From Methyloceanibacter caenitepidi (GTDB lineage: Bacteria; Pseudomonadota; Alphaproteobacteria; Rhizobiales; Methyloligellaceae): 64,000 nucleotides of DNA. The position numbers and the translations under genes were made by a program. This document shows positions 26,166 to 35,554 of the stretch, piece after piece. The notes under the pieces are model-generated. The model saw nothing but the letters and a program-made list of their open reading frames with translations. It was not told the origin of the DNA and made no database searches. Positions within the stretch are counted from its first letter, which is position 1. Every line of letters starts with the position of its first letter. The DNA lies in contig NZ_AP014648.1 of NCBI RefSeq assembly GCF_000828475.1, positions 2,057,400 through 2,121,399 on the forward strand, in the 5' to 3' direction.

Positions 26166-27323
26166 TTAGGCGGTGCCGTCGGGGATTTTGTGCAGGCCCG
26201 CGCCGAGATCGGTGATGTAAAAATCGACCACTTCCCGGGTCATCATGTCGACCGAGAACATGTTCGCGACATGCTTCTGCAGTTCGGCGGCCCGCCGCAA
26301 ATACGGTCTTGGGTCCGAAAGGAAGCTGCGCAATTGGCCCGCGAGCGCATCGACGTCTCCGGGCGGGATGAGCGGCATGGGAATGTCACCGATGATTTCC
26401 GGGATACCGCCAACCTTTGTGGCGATGATCGGCATCTGCGCGGCCGCCGCCTCCAGGAGAATGTACGGCAACGATTCAGCGAGCGAAGGAATGACCACGC
26501 AACGGGCGCGCACAAACGCGGTCCGCGCGGGCTGCGGGCCCGAGAACGTCACCTGCTTTGCGAGCCCCAGCTTGCGCGCCAGCCGCTTGAAATACTTCTC
26601 GTCAGGCCCCGATCCGACGATGATGGCCCGTCCGGGAAAGACGCTCTGCTGCTGAGCCAGCGCCTCCAGGAACACGTCGACGCCCTTGAGCTTGCGCAGT
26701 TCGCCGACAAACACGAAGTCGACGGCATCGTCGGCAAGGAGAGATTCGTAGAACTCGTGCCGGTGCAGCCCGTTGTAGATCACCCGGGCCGGGCACTCCG
26801 GGCGGCCGACGAGTTCCGCGTAGCGATTGCCGGCATACATGCTCTCGAAGATGAAGCCGTCGGTCATCGGCATGAGCTTGCGCTCGAGCTTGAAGTAAAG
26901 TTTGCCCGAAAGGGACGAGGGCGAATAGTGGACGACGCCGCCGTGGGGCGTGTACACGACCTTCGCATTTCTCTTCTTGCGAAGCGACTTTCCCGCCAGG
27001 CGCGCATAGGCGCCGCCTTTGGCGCCGTGACCGTGGAGCACGTCGACCCCCAGCTTGCGGCCAATCTTTGCGATCCGCCGGTAGACGCTCCAATCGCTGA
27101 GGTGAGGCTTGCGCGCCATGGGGATCCGCGTGAGGCCCAGGCTGCAACTGTCTTTCAGCCGGCTCAGCGCCACATCGCTATCCGCATCGCCCGTGGTGGA
27201 ATCGCAGACAATACCGACTTCCGCCCCGAGTTCCGCTTGTCCCAGCGCCAAGTCGTGTACGTGTCGAAAGAGTCCGCCGACCGGCGCGCGCAGACAATGC
27301 AGTATTCGGAAATCTGAGCTCAC
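26166..27323 (-). CDS. Glycosyltransferase family 4 (GT-B fold)
   Basis: The 385-aa protein begins FRILHCLRAPVGGLFRHVHD, with the donor-side motif VFVGELRKLKGVDVFLEAL and the EX7E-type region SLAESLPYILLEAAAAQMP characteristic of GT4 retaining transferases. The sugar it transfers is unknown. It presumably extends the repeat unit in the cytosol. It starts with GTG 27323 and sits between the priming transferase and the Wza-like exporter gene in the same orientation; 45 bp separate it from the latter. Confidence 0.92.
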   Translation of the reverse strand: MSSDFRILHCLRAPVGGLFRHVHDLALGQAELGAEVGIVCDSTTGDADSDVALSRLKDSCSLGLTRIPMARKPHLSDWSVYRRIAKIGRKLGVDVLHGHGAKGGAYARLAGKSLRKKRNAKVVYTPHGGVVHYSPSSLSGKLYFKLERKLMPMTDGFIFESMYAGNRYAELVGRPECPARVIYNGLHRHEFYESLLADDAVDFVFVGELRKLKGVDVFLEALAQQQSVFPGRAIIVGSGPDEKYFKRLARKLGLAKQVTFSGPQPARTAFVRARCVVIPSLAESLPYILLEAAAAQMPIIATKVGGIPEIIGDIPMPLIPPGDVDALAGQLRSFLSDPRPYLRRAAELQKHVANMFSVDMMTREVVDFYITDLGAGLHKIPDGTA

Positions 27324-27368
27324 GGGAACCGGAGGGCTTGAGGAGAAGTGGCGATCTCGCTCAGAGCA

Positions 27369-28040
27369 TTAAAACACGCGTTGGAGGACGTAAATAGTGT
27401 CGCCTGGCTGGACGGGATAGTCGGTGGGGACCATGACGGTGGACATGACGCCGTCGAATTTGCGCGTGAGGCGGACGAAGCGCTGCTTGGCGCGCGGCGT
27501 GTAGCCTTCGGCGATGGCGACGGCGTTCTCGACGGTGAGGCCCTGGGCGAACGGATATTGGCCCGGGCGCGTGACCTGGCCGAGGATGTAGAAGGGCCGG
27601 TAGGTGATGACCTCGGCGGTGACCTTCGGGTCCTTGATGTATTGGCTGCGCAGGCGGCTGGCCACTTGGCGCGCGAGTTCGTCGGCGGTGAGGCCCCGCG
27701 CGCGAACCTGTCCGATCAGGGGCACGGCGACGGTGCCGGAGGCCGAGACCGTGTAGACGTTCGAGAGGTTCTGCTGCCCGAACACGATGATGCGGACGCG
27801 GTCGCCTGCATCCAGCGTGTAGTTGGCGTGGGGCACGACGGGGACGCCGGGCGGGGCGCGGCCTGCGCCGGGCGGGAACAGCCGGCCGGGGCCGGGCAGG
27901 GGCGCGGGCGTGGAAAGAGCGAGATCCGGCGTCCTCAGCCCTGGGATGGCGCCGCCTTTGCACCCCGACAGGCCGCTCGCGAGAACCACGAGCAAGAGGG
28001 TGAGGATTTTGGCACTGACCGTGATACGGCACGTGGTCAT
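27369..28040 (-). CDS. Polysaccharide export lipoprotein (Wza/OPX family)
   Basis: This outer-membrane or periplasmic export protein has a signal peptide ending in the lipobox SGLSGCKG (Cys near residue 27). It then has the polysaccharide export domain YTLDAGDRVRIIVFGQQNLS, VSASGTVAVPLIGQV, a SLBB-like repeat YILGQVTRPGQYPF and the C-terminal PGDTIYVLQRVF. Its 223 residues are short for a full Wza channel but normal for rhizobial ExoF/GumB-like proteins. The ATG at 28040 is used; a TTG lies one codon upstream. It is divergent from the Wzc-like gene with 230 bp between. Confidence 0.92.
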   Translation of the reverse strand: MTTCRITVSAKILTLLLVVLASGLSGCKGGAIPGLRTPDLALSTPAPLPGPGRLFPPGAGRAPPGVPVVPHANYTLDAGDRVRIIVFGQQNLSNVYTVSASGTVAVPLIGQVRARGLTADELARQVASRLRSQYIKDPKVTAEVITYRPFYILGQVTRPGQYPFAQGLTVENAVAIAEGYTPRAKQRFVRLTRKFDGVMSTVMVPTDYPVQPGDTIYVLQRVF

Positions 28041-28270
28041 CAAGCGGCTCCAGGACGTCGTCGAACGACGCCCAAACAGGCGCCGATACGTCCCGAACCT
28101 ACCCCCGGCATGGTTAATAAATGCTGATTTTCCGTGTCATTATGGTTTGCGCCACAATCGCCAAGCTCAGAAAACAGCCGTGCTAAACCGATGCGGCGCT
28201 TAAAGCTTTGGTTACGGCAATCTGGGCTTATTGCTAATGATTTGTTGATTCAAAGAACGAGTCTTGAACC
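28041..28270. promoter_or_regulatory. Divergent intergenic region of the exopolysaccharide cluster
   Basis: These 230 bp separate the minus-strand wza-like operon and the plus-strand Wzc-like gene and must hold both promoters. The right half is unusually AT-rich for this genome (around 28200-28260). No clear operator was found. Confidence 0.5.
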
Positions 28271-31200
28271 GTGACGAACTCCTCAAGCGTGCCGCCGGCG
28301 GACGACATCGACCTGGGAAGTCTTGGGGCTGCGCTATGGCGCGCGAAGGGAAGGATCATCGCGCTGTCGTTGTTGGCCGGAGCGATCACTTTCATCGCAC
28401 TGTCGATGATGCGTCCGCTCTACACCTCCGAAGCGCGCATTCTCGTTCAGAATGAGGAAACGGCGTTCACCCGTCCGACCAACGACCAGTCGACAGTGAA
28501 CTATCGCGTCACCGTCGACGAGCAGACAGTCCAAAGCCAAGTGCAGGTTCTGAACTCGCGCGATCTCATTCTGCAAGTCGTCAAAGATCTCGATCTCACA
28601 CAGAACGCCGCCTTCCTGCGCGATGCAGGGGGCAGCCCGATCGTCCGTCTGCTCAGAGCCATCGGCCTTGGGGGCTCGACTCAGGAGTCGCTGGAAGAGC
28701 GCGCCGCGAATGCCGTGGCCGAACATCTCACCGTGTTTCAGCTCTCGAACTCGTCCGTGATCGCGATCGAGTATACCTCCGGCGATCCGCAGCTTGCCGC
28801 GCAGGTCGCCAACAAGTTGGCGGATGTGTACATCACCTGGCAGCGTGACGCGAAGATCGAGCAAACTAAAGACGCGACCGCCTGGCTCGACGCGCAGATC
28901 AAGGCACTCCGCACGGCGACAGCCGAATCGGAAGCCGCCGTGGAGACGTTCAAGGCGTCGGAGGGTTTGTATGCCGGGAGCAACAACGTCACCCTCAACG
29001 CCCAACAGCTCTCGGAGCTCAACAGCCAGTTGATCCTGGCGGAAGCGCAAGAATCGGAGGCGCAGGCCCGCGCCAAGCTGATCAAGCAGATGCTGGCGAC
29101 CAGCGGCGACATCGATGCAACCCCCGAGGTGCTGAATTCGCAGTTGGTGATCAATTTGATCGAGCAACGGGTTCTGGTGCAGCGCCAGCTTGCGGAACTG
29201 TCGGCGACCTTGCTGCCGTCCCACCCGCGCATCCAGCAGCTGAGATCGGAACTGGCCGACGTGCGCGCGCAGATCCGCACAGAAGCAAAGAAGGTGGTTC
29301 AAAGCCTGGAGAATCAGGCGCAGATCGCCGCGGCCCGCGAGGCCTCCTTGCGGGCAAGTCTCGAAGCCGCAAAGAGCCGGTCCTCGGGTCAATCCGAAGC
29401 GGAGGTCAAGCTCCGCGCCCTGGAGCGCGAGGCGAAGGCGAACCGGGACCTGCTGGAATCGTATCTTGCGCGTTATCGCGACGCCTCGGCGCGTCACGAC
29501 GTCGGCGCAGTGCCGGCGCAAGCGGCGATCGTCTCGCGCGCCCACGCATCGGTCCTGCCGTCCTTCCCGCGGCGCGGACCCATCACGCTTCTTGTCATCG
29601 CTGCGACCGCGCTCCTGTCCATCGGGACCGTGCTTGCGAAAACGATCATCGTCAGCGGCGCGCCGCCGCGGCGGGAGACACCGTCGGACTTCTACGCGGG
29701 CGAGGAACTCGTCCCCAGTGAACCCGAGTACATGTCCCGTGCTGAAATGTTGGCCCTCACCAGGATGAACGCGCCACCGGCCAAGCCGGCCCCGGCGCAG
29801 CCGGCGCCAATCAAGCCGTCGCAAGGCAAGCCCAAGGGGGCCGGTGGCAAGCCGATCATCGAGGCTCGCCGGACATCCGAAACGCGCGGAAAGACGAAGG
29901 CCAAGCAACCTCCTTCCCAGCCGCAGCAAGCTAATCGGCCACCGGACGCAGCGAAGGGCCCGCAGTCCGACGCGGAGGCTGCCCGGGACAAGGCGCCTAT
30001 GCCGCAGCCCACGCAAGGCTCAGTGAAGCCCAATGATGCGGGCGTGCCCAAGCAGACCGCCCCGGCAGGCGTCGTCGCAGCGGCGGCAGCGCCAAAGCCA
30101 GACACAGAGCGCGAAGCGGCACCAGCCGAAAAGCTCGCGGAGACGCCGAAGCGGGACGAGACCCAGAACAAGCGCCAGAGGTCCAAATGGCGCACGTCGA
30201 AGCCGGCAAAGCGGCCGTCATGGCTCGCGGTCAGCGAGCCCCGAAGCGCAACGCTCGATGCGCGGGAGCAAGCCACACCGGAGCAGGCTACGCCGGAAGC
30301 CGCCAAGCCGGCCGCGCCGTCGCCCGATAAGCAGGCTCAGCCTCCAAAGGCAGCCTCTACTGGGCCGGCCGAACCCCAAAATGCATCGGCACAGGGCGCA
30401 TCGGCGCAAGAAGCGTCGGAGCGCGCCGAGACGCAGACCGAGGAAGGCACGAGCAAGGATACCGACGTTCTCGCGGCCCTAGCGGCTCCGGCCGCCGCCG
30501 CTGCGGCCAAAACCGCCATGTCCAAAACCGCCATGTCCACACCGGAAAAAACAGCCAGCCCCCCCAAGGAACCCGCTGCCAACAAACCGGCCAGCGAAGA
30601 AGCGGAAGACAACGCCGCTTCCACGTCCGAGCCACCGGCTTCGTCGACTACGGATTTCGTTCAACGGATCCGCCGAGACGCGATCAAGCGGAGCGAGGCG
30701 GAAGAGGCGGCTTCGTCCGCGAAAGGCCTGGCAGCTGGATTGTTCGGCCGCTTGCGCGGGAAGCAGGCGAAGGAAAAAGCCACGGAGAGCACCGACGAGT
30801 CGGCGGTCGCCTCGAAAGCGGCGCGAAACGATCATTCACAACTGCATGAAAACGAGAGTGAGATGGCAGCCCTCAGTCCCAATGACCTGCGTCATTACCT
30901 GACGCAGCGGATCGCGGCCTCCGACGAAGTTGACGAGCCGGAGATGCAGACTACCGCCGAACCGAACATGGAGCTGCCGGGGCCCGTGGTGGGGTCACTT
31001 CAGGAGGTCGTTGGCACGGTACTGAAGAGTTCGACCGGCGGTCTTCCCCGTGCGTTGCTTGTCTCCGGAACATCTGCTCGCTCGCCGTCACCACAGGCGG
31101 CCATCGACATCGCCCGGGATCTCGCGAGCCGAAACGAACAAGTCGTGCTTGTGGATCTCGCCAAGGGCGCAGCCGTCGTTTCCGGACGCTTGAACATGCC

Positions 31201-31606
31201 GCGCGTACCCGGCTTTTCCGACCTTGCCGCGCGCGCAGTGGATTTCGCCGATGTTGTCAATCTCGACGACGGAACGACGCTCCAGATCATTCCGGCAGGC
31301 AATCCGACCCTCAACGACGGGTACGATGCTCCGGACAACTTCATGCGGGTTTTCGAAGCGTTGACACAGACCTACGACTGCGTGGTCTTGCACGCCGACA
31401 TGGGAGCCATCGATAGCCTGATGCCGGCCCTCAAGTTCGAGCTTCCGGTGGCCGTCGCGGTCTTGCCGCCGAGGACAACGCCCGAGGATCAACGGGAGCC
31501 GCTATCGGTCATTCAGCGTCTGGGATGTCCAATCGTTGTTAACGGCACGCCCATGAAGCACAGGCAGCGGCGCTTCTCGCTGTTCGGCCGCAAAGTCGCG
31601 GTTTGA
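28271..31606 (+). CDS. Wzc/GumC-like polysaccharide chain-length protein with long disordered insert and degenerate kinase domain
   Basis: The protein has 1111 residues; usual length is about 750. A Wzz domain begins at about residue 12 with a first membrane segment near 30-50, followed by a long periplasmic coiled coil (about 180-410) and the second membrane segment near 435-458. About 400 residues (480-880) are Ala/Pro/Lys/Glu-rich and look disordered, with short tandem repeats such as KTAMS twice. The last 170 residues have the BY-kinase fold, but the Walker A region reads LLVSGTSARSPSPQAAIDI, without the GKS/T motif, and no Tyr cluster ends the protein. Kinase activity is therefore doubtful. 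The start is GTG. Confidence 0.88.
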   Translation: MTNSSSVPPADDIDLGSLGAALWRAKGRIIALSLLAGAITFIALSMMRPLYTSEARILVQNEETAFTRPTNDQSTVNYRVTVDEQTVQSQVQVLNSRDLILQVVKDLDLTQNAAFLRDAGGSPIVRLLRAIGLGGSTQESLEERAANAVAEHLTVFQLSNSSVIAIEYTSGDPQLAAQVANKLADVYITWQRDAKIEQTKDATAWLDAQIKALRTATAESEAAVETFKASEGLYAGSNNVTLNAQQLSELNSQLILAEAQESEAQARAKLIKQMLATSGDIDATPEVLNSQLVINLIEQRVLVQRQLAELSATLLPSHPRIQQLRSELADVRAQIRTEAKKVVQSLENQAQIAAAREASLRASLEAAKSRSSGQSEAEVKLRALEREAKANRDLLESYLARYRDASARHDVGAVPAQAAIVSRAHASVLPSFPRRGPITLLVIAATALLSIGTVLAKTIIVSGAPPRRETPSDFYAGEELVPSEPEYMSRAEMLALTRMNAPPAKPAPAQPAPIKPSQGKPKGAGGKPIIEARRTSETRGKTKAKQPPSQPQQANRPPDAAKGPQSDAEAARDKAPMPQPTQGSVKPNDAGVPKQTAPAGVVAAAAAPKPDTEREAAPAEKLAETPKRDETQNKRQRSKWRTSKPAKRPSWLAVSEPRSATLDAREQATPEQATPEAAKPAAPSPDKQAQPPKAASTGPAEPQNASAQGASAQEASERAETQTEEGTSKDTDVLAALAAPAAAAAAKTAMSKTAMSTPEKTASPPKEPAANKPASEEAEDNAASTSEPPASSTTDFVQRIRRDAIKRSEAEEAASSAKGLAAGLFGRLRGKQAKEKATESTDESAVASKAARNDHSQLHENESEMAALSPNDLRHYLTQRIAASDEVDEPEMQTTAEPNMELPGPVVGSLQEVVGTVLKSSTGGLPRALLVSGTSARSPSPQAAIDIARDLASRNEQVVLVDLAKGAAVVSGRLNMPRVPGFSDLAARAVDFADVVNLDDGTTLQIIPAGNPTLNDGYDAPDNFMRVFEALTQTYDCVVLHADMGAIDSLMPALKFELPVAVAVLPPRTTPEDQREPLSVIQRLGCPIVVNGTPMKHRQRRFSLFGRKVAV

Positions 31607-31680
31607 CCAACCCGTTCCACCCAGCCGGACCGCAAGCATCAATTTGAGATTTGGAAACTACCGCAATAGAACAGCGCGTC

Positions 31681-32904
31681 TTAGGCGTGACCGCCTTTGA
31701 TCGTTCTGCGCACCGTCTGAGCCAAGGCCCAAAGACGCGGGTTCGATTTTATCGTGCGCTTCAAGGCGCTCTTGACCGTAAAGGGCAAGGTCACGGCAAG
31801 TCCCTGGGGCTTCAGCGCGAGATAGCTGTCGAACAACGGATAGACCTCATTGCTCCATTCCGATTTGTGCCGCGCCGCCCCGACTCCGAGGTCGAAATAG
31901 GCGAGGCCGTCATTGCACGCCTCTTCGATTTGGTGGCGCAGGAGCTGCGCCCCCGGCGACTGGCGCTGGAAGGGGCTGTCCGCCAGAGACGACAAGAGCA
32001 CGTTCACTCTGTCGTGAACGACCGTTCCCGAAAAGGTAGCGAGAATCTCGCCGTTCAACGCGACATAGCCGAGCCGTAAGCGGCTTGGGCTGTCCTCGGG
32101 CAACATGACCAGCGCAGCGTAGAAGGCGCGCGCTTCGGGCGTGAAGATATCCGTCACACCCATGGCGGCAAACTGGGTTGCCTTTTGGGCAAAGAACGTC
32201 TCGAGCACCTCACGCTTCTCCTGCGTGGTCTCGGCCCAGCCATATTCGAGAGTACCGGCTTCCCAAAGACGCCGTTCCTTGCGCAACAGGCTCTGACGCG
32301 CGCGCTTTTTGTACCGCTCGCAATAGAGTGTCTCGAAGTCGCCGAGCCGAACCGCGAAACCGCTATTGGGCGCGGGCTGGTGCGAGAGCAGGCCAAATGG
32401 ATTGGGTGTGCCGCCCCAGTCGAAAGGTTGGGCCTCGAGTGCGGCGACCGACGCTCCCGACCACCGGCCGACTTCGTTGAGGATGCGGGATAGGTCCGAC
32501 TTCGAAAGCGCCGAAGCGAATGCGAGACGAAACAGGCCGAACAAATAGTTGGCGTGGTCCTGGCTAAGCCAGCGCAGCACCGTCAGGCCGCCGACCGTCT
32601 TGGTCTCGAACGGCAGTAGAAACTGAACTTGCCCGTCGCTCCCATATCCAATCGCGACGACAGGCGACCGGCCTTGCGCGGCGAGCACATGCGCCGACCA
32701 CGCACGAGCCCAGTCGAACGTCTGTGCGCTGGTGCAATACACCGCAGCCTCGATTGCGCGCCACTCCGAAGCAATGGTTTGCAAATCGGAGGTCATCTTC
32801 ATCGAGACGAGACCCGCGGACGTCTCGAACGAGAGGTCGTCCGTTCGAACCGCTTCCATGTCGGATGTCTGCGCGCCAGATCGAGCCAAAGCCGTAAAAC
32901 CCAT
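31681..32904 (-). CDS. CelD/BcsL-type GNAT acetyltransferase
   Basis: The protein belongs to the GNAT-like (FemAB-related) family found in polysaccharide clusters, named after CelD/BcsL. Core motifs include YKKRARQSLLRKERRLWEAG and the C-terminal YFDLGVGAARHKSEWSNEV, typical of the acceptor half. It likely acylates a sugar of the exopolysaccharide or its precursor. I used the ATG at 32904, preceded on the minus strand by TAAGGT; the frame stays open 24 codons further upstream. It converges with the Wzc-like gene, 74 bp apart. Confidence 0.85.
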   Translation of the reverse strand: MGFTALARSGAQTSDMEAVRTDDLSFETSAGLVSMKMTSDLQTIASEWRAIEAAVYCTSAQTFDWARAWSAHVLAAQGRSPVVAIGYGSDGQVQFLLPFETKTVGGLTVLRWLSQDHANYLFGLFRLAFASALSKSDLSRILNEVGRWSGASVAALEAQPFDWGGTPNPFGLLSHQPAPNSGFAVRLGDFETLYCERYKKRARQSLLRKERRLWEAGTLEYGWAETTQEKREVLETFFAQKATQFAAMGVTDIFTPEARAFYAALVMLPEDSPSRLRLGYVALNGEILATFSGTVVHDRVNVLLSSLADSPFQRQSPGAQLLRHQIEEACNDGLAYFDLGVGAARHKSEWSNEVYPLFDSYLALKPQGLAVTLPFTVKSALKRTIKSNPRLWALAQTVRRTIKGGHA

Positions 32905-33048
32905 CGATTGAACCTTATCGCGACAGTTTAGTAGATAGCGGTGAGAACCGTTTGTTTCGTAGCAATTCTTTCGCAAGAAACCGGCGTCAGACTAACCACG
33001 ACGATGCAGGGACCTTGGCAGAGCGAGGTTAACGGTTGATGCTTGTGA

Positions 33049-34125
33049 ATGCGGGAGACAACGATGGCGAAGGGTAAAGCCGCCGTAATGCGCGCCGCGC
33101 TCACGGGCCTTCACCGAACGGGAGCCGGCCGCTTGCTTGCGCCGTTCACCCAAGGCCAGGGACTGATCTTCATGCTCCATCGGGTGAGACCTGAAACAGG
33201 TGTCCCGCGGGAGTACGCGCCCAATCGCATTTTGGAAGTGAGCCCGGAGTTTCTGGGTAACGTCCTGGATCAGGTTCTCGAGGCAGGGCTCGATATCGTC
33301 ACACTCGACGACGCCGCCGAACGTCTCCGGCATGGGGCAGGGGGGCGCTTTGCCTGCTTCACCTTCGACGACGGCTATCGGGACAACAAGGAACATGCTC
33401 TGCCGCTGTTCCAGGCCCGCAACGTGCCGCTTACGCTCTACATTCCGACCGCCTATCCGAGCGGCCATGGCGAGTTGTGGTGGGTCGCGCTGGAAGAAGC
33501 CATCGACCGCGCGCCCGACGAGATCTCGATCGACCGCGACGTCGCCCCGTGGCGGCTTCCAACCGGGACTGACGCGGACAAGACCCGCGCCTACGAGAAG
33601 ATCTACTGGTGGCTGCGCGCGCTCCCCGAGACAGACATGCGCGCCAAAGTCCGCGAGCTTGCCGAACGCCATGGCATCGACCTTTCGAAACAATGCCGCG
33701 ACTTGATCATGACGTGGGATGAGCTTCGCGACATGGCGGCCGAGCCGCTCGTCACGATGGGCGCCCACACCAAGGATCACTTCGCCCTCGCGAAGCTCCC
33801 CGAAGACGAAGCGCTGGCGCAGATCGTGGAAAGCGCCGACCGTCTGGAGGCCGAGCTTGGCACGCGGCCGGCCCATTTCGCCTATCCCTATGGCGATCCG
33901 GGCAGCGCGGGCCCACGCGATTTTGCGCTGGCTGAAGGCGCCGGCTTTCGCACGGCGGTCACCACGCGCAAGGGCATGCTCTTTCCTGCCCACAAGGACC
34001 ACCTCACGGCGCTGCCGCGCGTGTCGCTGAATGGGGAATTTCAAGACCTGTCCTATACGGCCCTGTACCTGACCGGCGCGCCCTTCGCCATTTGGAACGG
34101 ATTCCAGCAGGTGGATGCCGCTTGA
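33049..34125 (+). CDS. Polysaccharide deacetylase (NodB homology) family protein
   Basis: This is a carbohydrate esterase 4-type enzyme that removes N- or O-acetyl groups. The NodB motifs are present: motif 1 TFDDGYRDN (Asp-Asp, about residue 107), motif 2 HTKDH (HxxxH metal ligands, about residue 242), motif 3 FAYPYGDPG. The N-terminus FMLHRVRPETG is typical of the bacterial subfamily linked to exopolysaccharide clusters. No signal peptide is seen. ATG starts at 33049 and 33064 are both possible. It closes the exopolysaccharide region. Confidence 0.9.
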   Translation: MRETTMAKGKAAVMRAALTGLHRTGAGRLLAPFTQGQGLIFMLHRVRPETGVPREYAPNRILEVSPEFLGNVLDQVLEAGLDIVTLDDAAERLRHGAGGRFACFTFDDGYRDNKEHALPLFQARNVPLTLYIPTAYPSGHGELWWVALEEAIDRAPDEISIDRDVAPWRLPTGTDADKTRAYEKIYWWLRALPETDMRAKVRELAERHGIDLSKQCRDLIMTWDELRDMAAEPLVTMGAHTKDHFALAKLPEDEALAQIVESADRLEAELGTRPAHFAYPYGDPGSAGPRDFALAEGAGFRTAVTTRKGMLFPAHKDHLTALPRVSLNGEFQDLSYTALYLTGAPFAIWNGFQQVDAA

Positions 34126-34147
34126 GGCGCGACGGTTCTCGACGCCC

Positions 34148-34351
34148 CTAGTCGGGACGGGCCATCCACCGGATGAGCAGCGCTGCGGGAGCGACCCACA
34201 GAAGCCCCGCGACCAGGAAATAGAGGAACTGGAAGACGCTATTCGTCTCGGCAATGCGGCCGGAGCCGATTGCCGCCGCAATCGCGATATAGACGACGAG
34301 AAAGACCAGCAGCATGATCGTGCCAACGAACTTGCGCACCGGTCCGCTCAT
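34148..34351 (-). CDS. DUF2842 family small membrane protein
   Basis: The 67-residue protein begins MSGPVRKFVGTIMLLVFLVV and contains two hydrophobic segments (about 9-29 and 40-60) ending in ALLIRWMARPD. This two-helix form is the alphaproteobacterial DUF2842 family. The frame extends further upstream but the added part has no protein character. It is divergent from ctaA, with 72 bp between starts, and convergent with the deacetylase. Function unknown. Confidence 0.8.
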   Translation of the reverse strand: MSGPVRKFVGTIMLLVFLVVYIAIAAAIGSGRIAETNSVFQFLYFLVAGLLWVAPAALLIRWMARPD

Positions 34352-34423
34352 GTCGTCGCACCCCGCAACACGGATGCGGCCCGGCCATTGAGTTCCAACG
34401 AAGAGGCCATTATCACCGCGCCC

Positions 34424-35554
34424 ATGAGTGTTTCCGCCACGCAGCCCAGTACAGAGCCCGACGTGCAGCCTGTGGTAGCAGCATCCGGCACCGAAGCGAT
34501 GCCGCCATGGCATGTCCGGGCGTTGCGCCTGTGGCTTTCGTTTGTCGCGCTGCTCATCGTCGCCATGATCCTCGTTGGGGGCGCCACGCGCCTCACCGAT
34601 TCCGGCCTGTCCATCACGGAATGGCAGCCGATCGTCGGCGCCATACCGCCTTTATCCGACGCCCATTGGCAAGAGGCATTCGACGCCTACAAGCAGATCC
34701 CCGAATATTCCCAGGTCAATCAGGGCATGGATTTGCAGGGCTTCAAGGCGATCTATTGGTGGGAGTGGGCCCATCGCTTCCTCGGCCGCTTCATCGGGCT
34801 CGTCTTTTTCGTACCCTTCGTCGCTTTTTGGTTCGCGGGCTATGTCCCGCGGCCCTTGCTGCCCCGTCTGCTGGGTCTCTTCGTTCTCGGGGGCCTCCAG
34901 GGTGCGCTCGGCTGGTACATGGTCAAGAGCGGCCTCGTGGACCGGGTCGATGTGAGCCAATACCGTCTGGCGGCTCACTTTGGCGTCGCGGTCCTGATTT
35001 TCGGCTACACGCTATGGCTCATCCTCAATCTCGGACGCGGGCCTAGAGGGGCTGTGGCCGCGAGAACGCCGGCGCTTGTCGCCGGTGTTGTCCTCGTCCT
35101 GGTATACCTACAGCTCCTGGCAGGCGCGCTCGTCGCCGGCATCGATGGGGGCATGGGCTTCAATACCTGGCCGCTGATGAACGGGGCCGTCATTCCAGCC
35201 GGTCTCGGCGCCGCGGAGCCGTGGTACCTCAATATCTTCGAAAACCCGCTGACGGTGCAGTTCGACCATCGCGTGCTGGGGTACACGGTCGTCCTCGCGG
35301 CCGTGCTTCAGGCCGTTTGGCTGGCCCGCAACCCCGATACCGATGGCTTGCGGCCCAGCGCGACGGCGCTTGCAGTTCTATCGCTGCTGCAAGTCGCGCT
35401 CGGGATCTGGACGCTGCTCAGCTTCGTGCCGATCGAACTCGGCCTTGCCCACCAGGCTGGCGCCATCGCCGTCTTTGCAGCCGCGCTCTACCATTTTTGG
35501 CGGTGCGTAGCCGGCGAAGCGCCGGCACGCAGTCAGACAGCCGCGAGCGCCTGA
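34424..35554 (+). CDS. ctaA: Heme A synthase (COX15/CtaA)
   Basis: Heme A synthase oxidises heme O to heme A for cytochrome c oxidase. The start at ATG 34424 gives 376 residues with eight membrane segments. Conserved heme-ligand histidines are in EWAHRFLGR, LAAHFGVA, QFDHRVLGY and LAHQAGAI. GGATRLTDSGLSITEW at the first helix is the COX15 signature. A longer open frame upstream overlaps the opposite-strand DUF2842 gene and is not credible. Its 3' end overlaps the convergent metY by 22 nt. Confidence 0.95.
   Translation: MSVSATQPSTEPDVQPVVAASGTEAMPPWHVRALRLWLSFVALLIVAMILVGGATRLTDSGLSITEWQPIVGAIPPLSDAHWQEAFDAYKQIPEYSQVNQGMDLQGFKAIYWWEWAHRFLGRFIGLVFFVPFVAFWFAGYVPRPLLPRLLGLFVLGGLQGALGWYMVKSGLVDRVDVSQYRLAAHFGVAVLIFGYTLWLILNLGRGPRGAVAARTPALVAGVVLVLVYLQLLAGALVAGIDGGMGFNTWPLMNGAVIPAGLGAAEPWYLNIFENPLTVQFDHRVLGYTVVLAAVLQAVWLARNPDTDGLRPSATALAVLSLLQVALGIWTLLSFVPIELGLAHQAGAIAVFAAALYHFWRCVAGEAPARSQTAASA

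Noticed and set aside
28334..30016. 560-codon open frame on the minus strand
   Set aside because: It is a shadow of the Wzc-like gene caused by high GC; composition is Arg/Leu/Gly-rich without domains. Similar long shadows at 6449-7654, 44526-45806, 46142-47359 and 49169-50131 were dropped for the same reason.
34115..34423. N-terminal 103-residue extension of heme A synthase
   Set aside because: It overlaps the opposite-strand DUF2842 gene and has random composition; the conserved protein begins at 34424.
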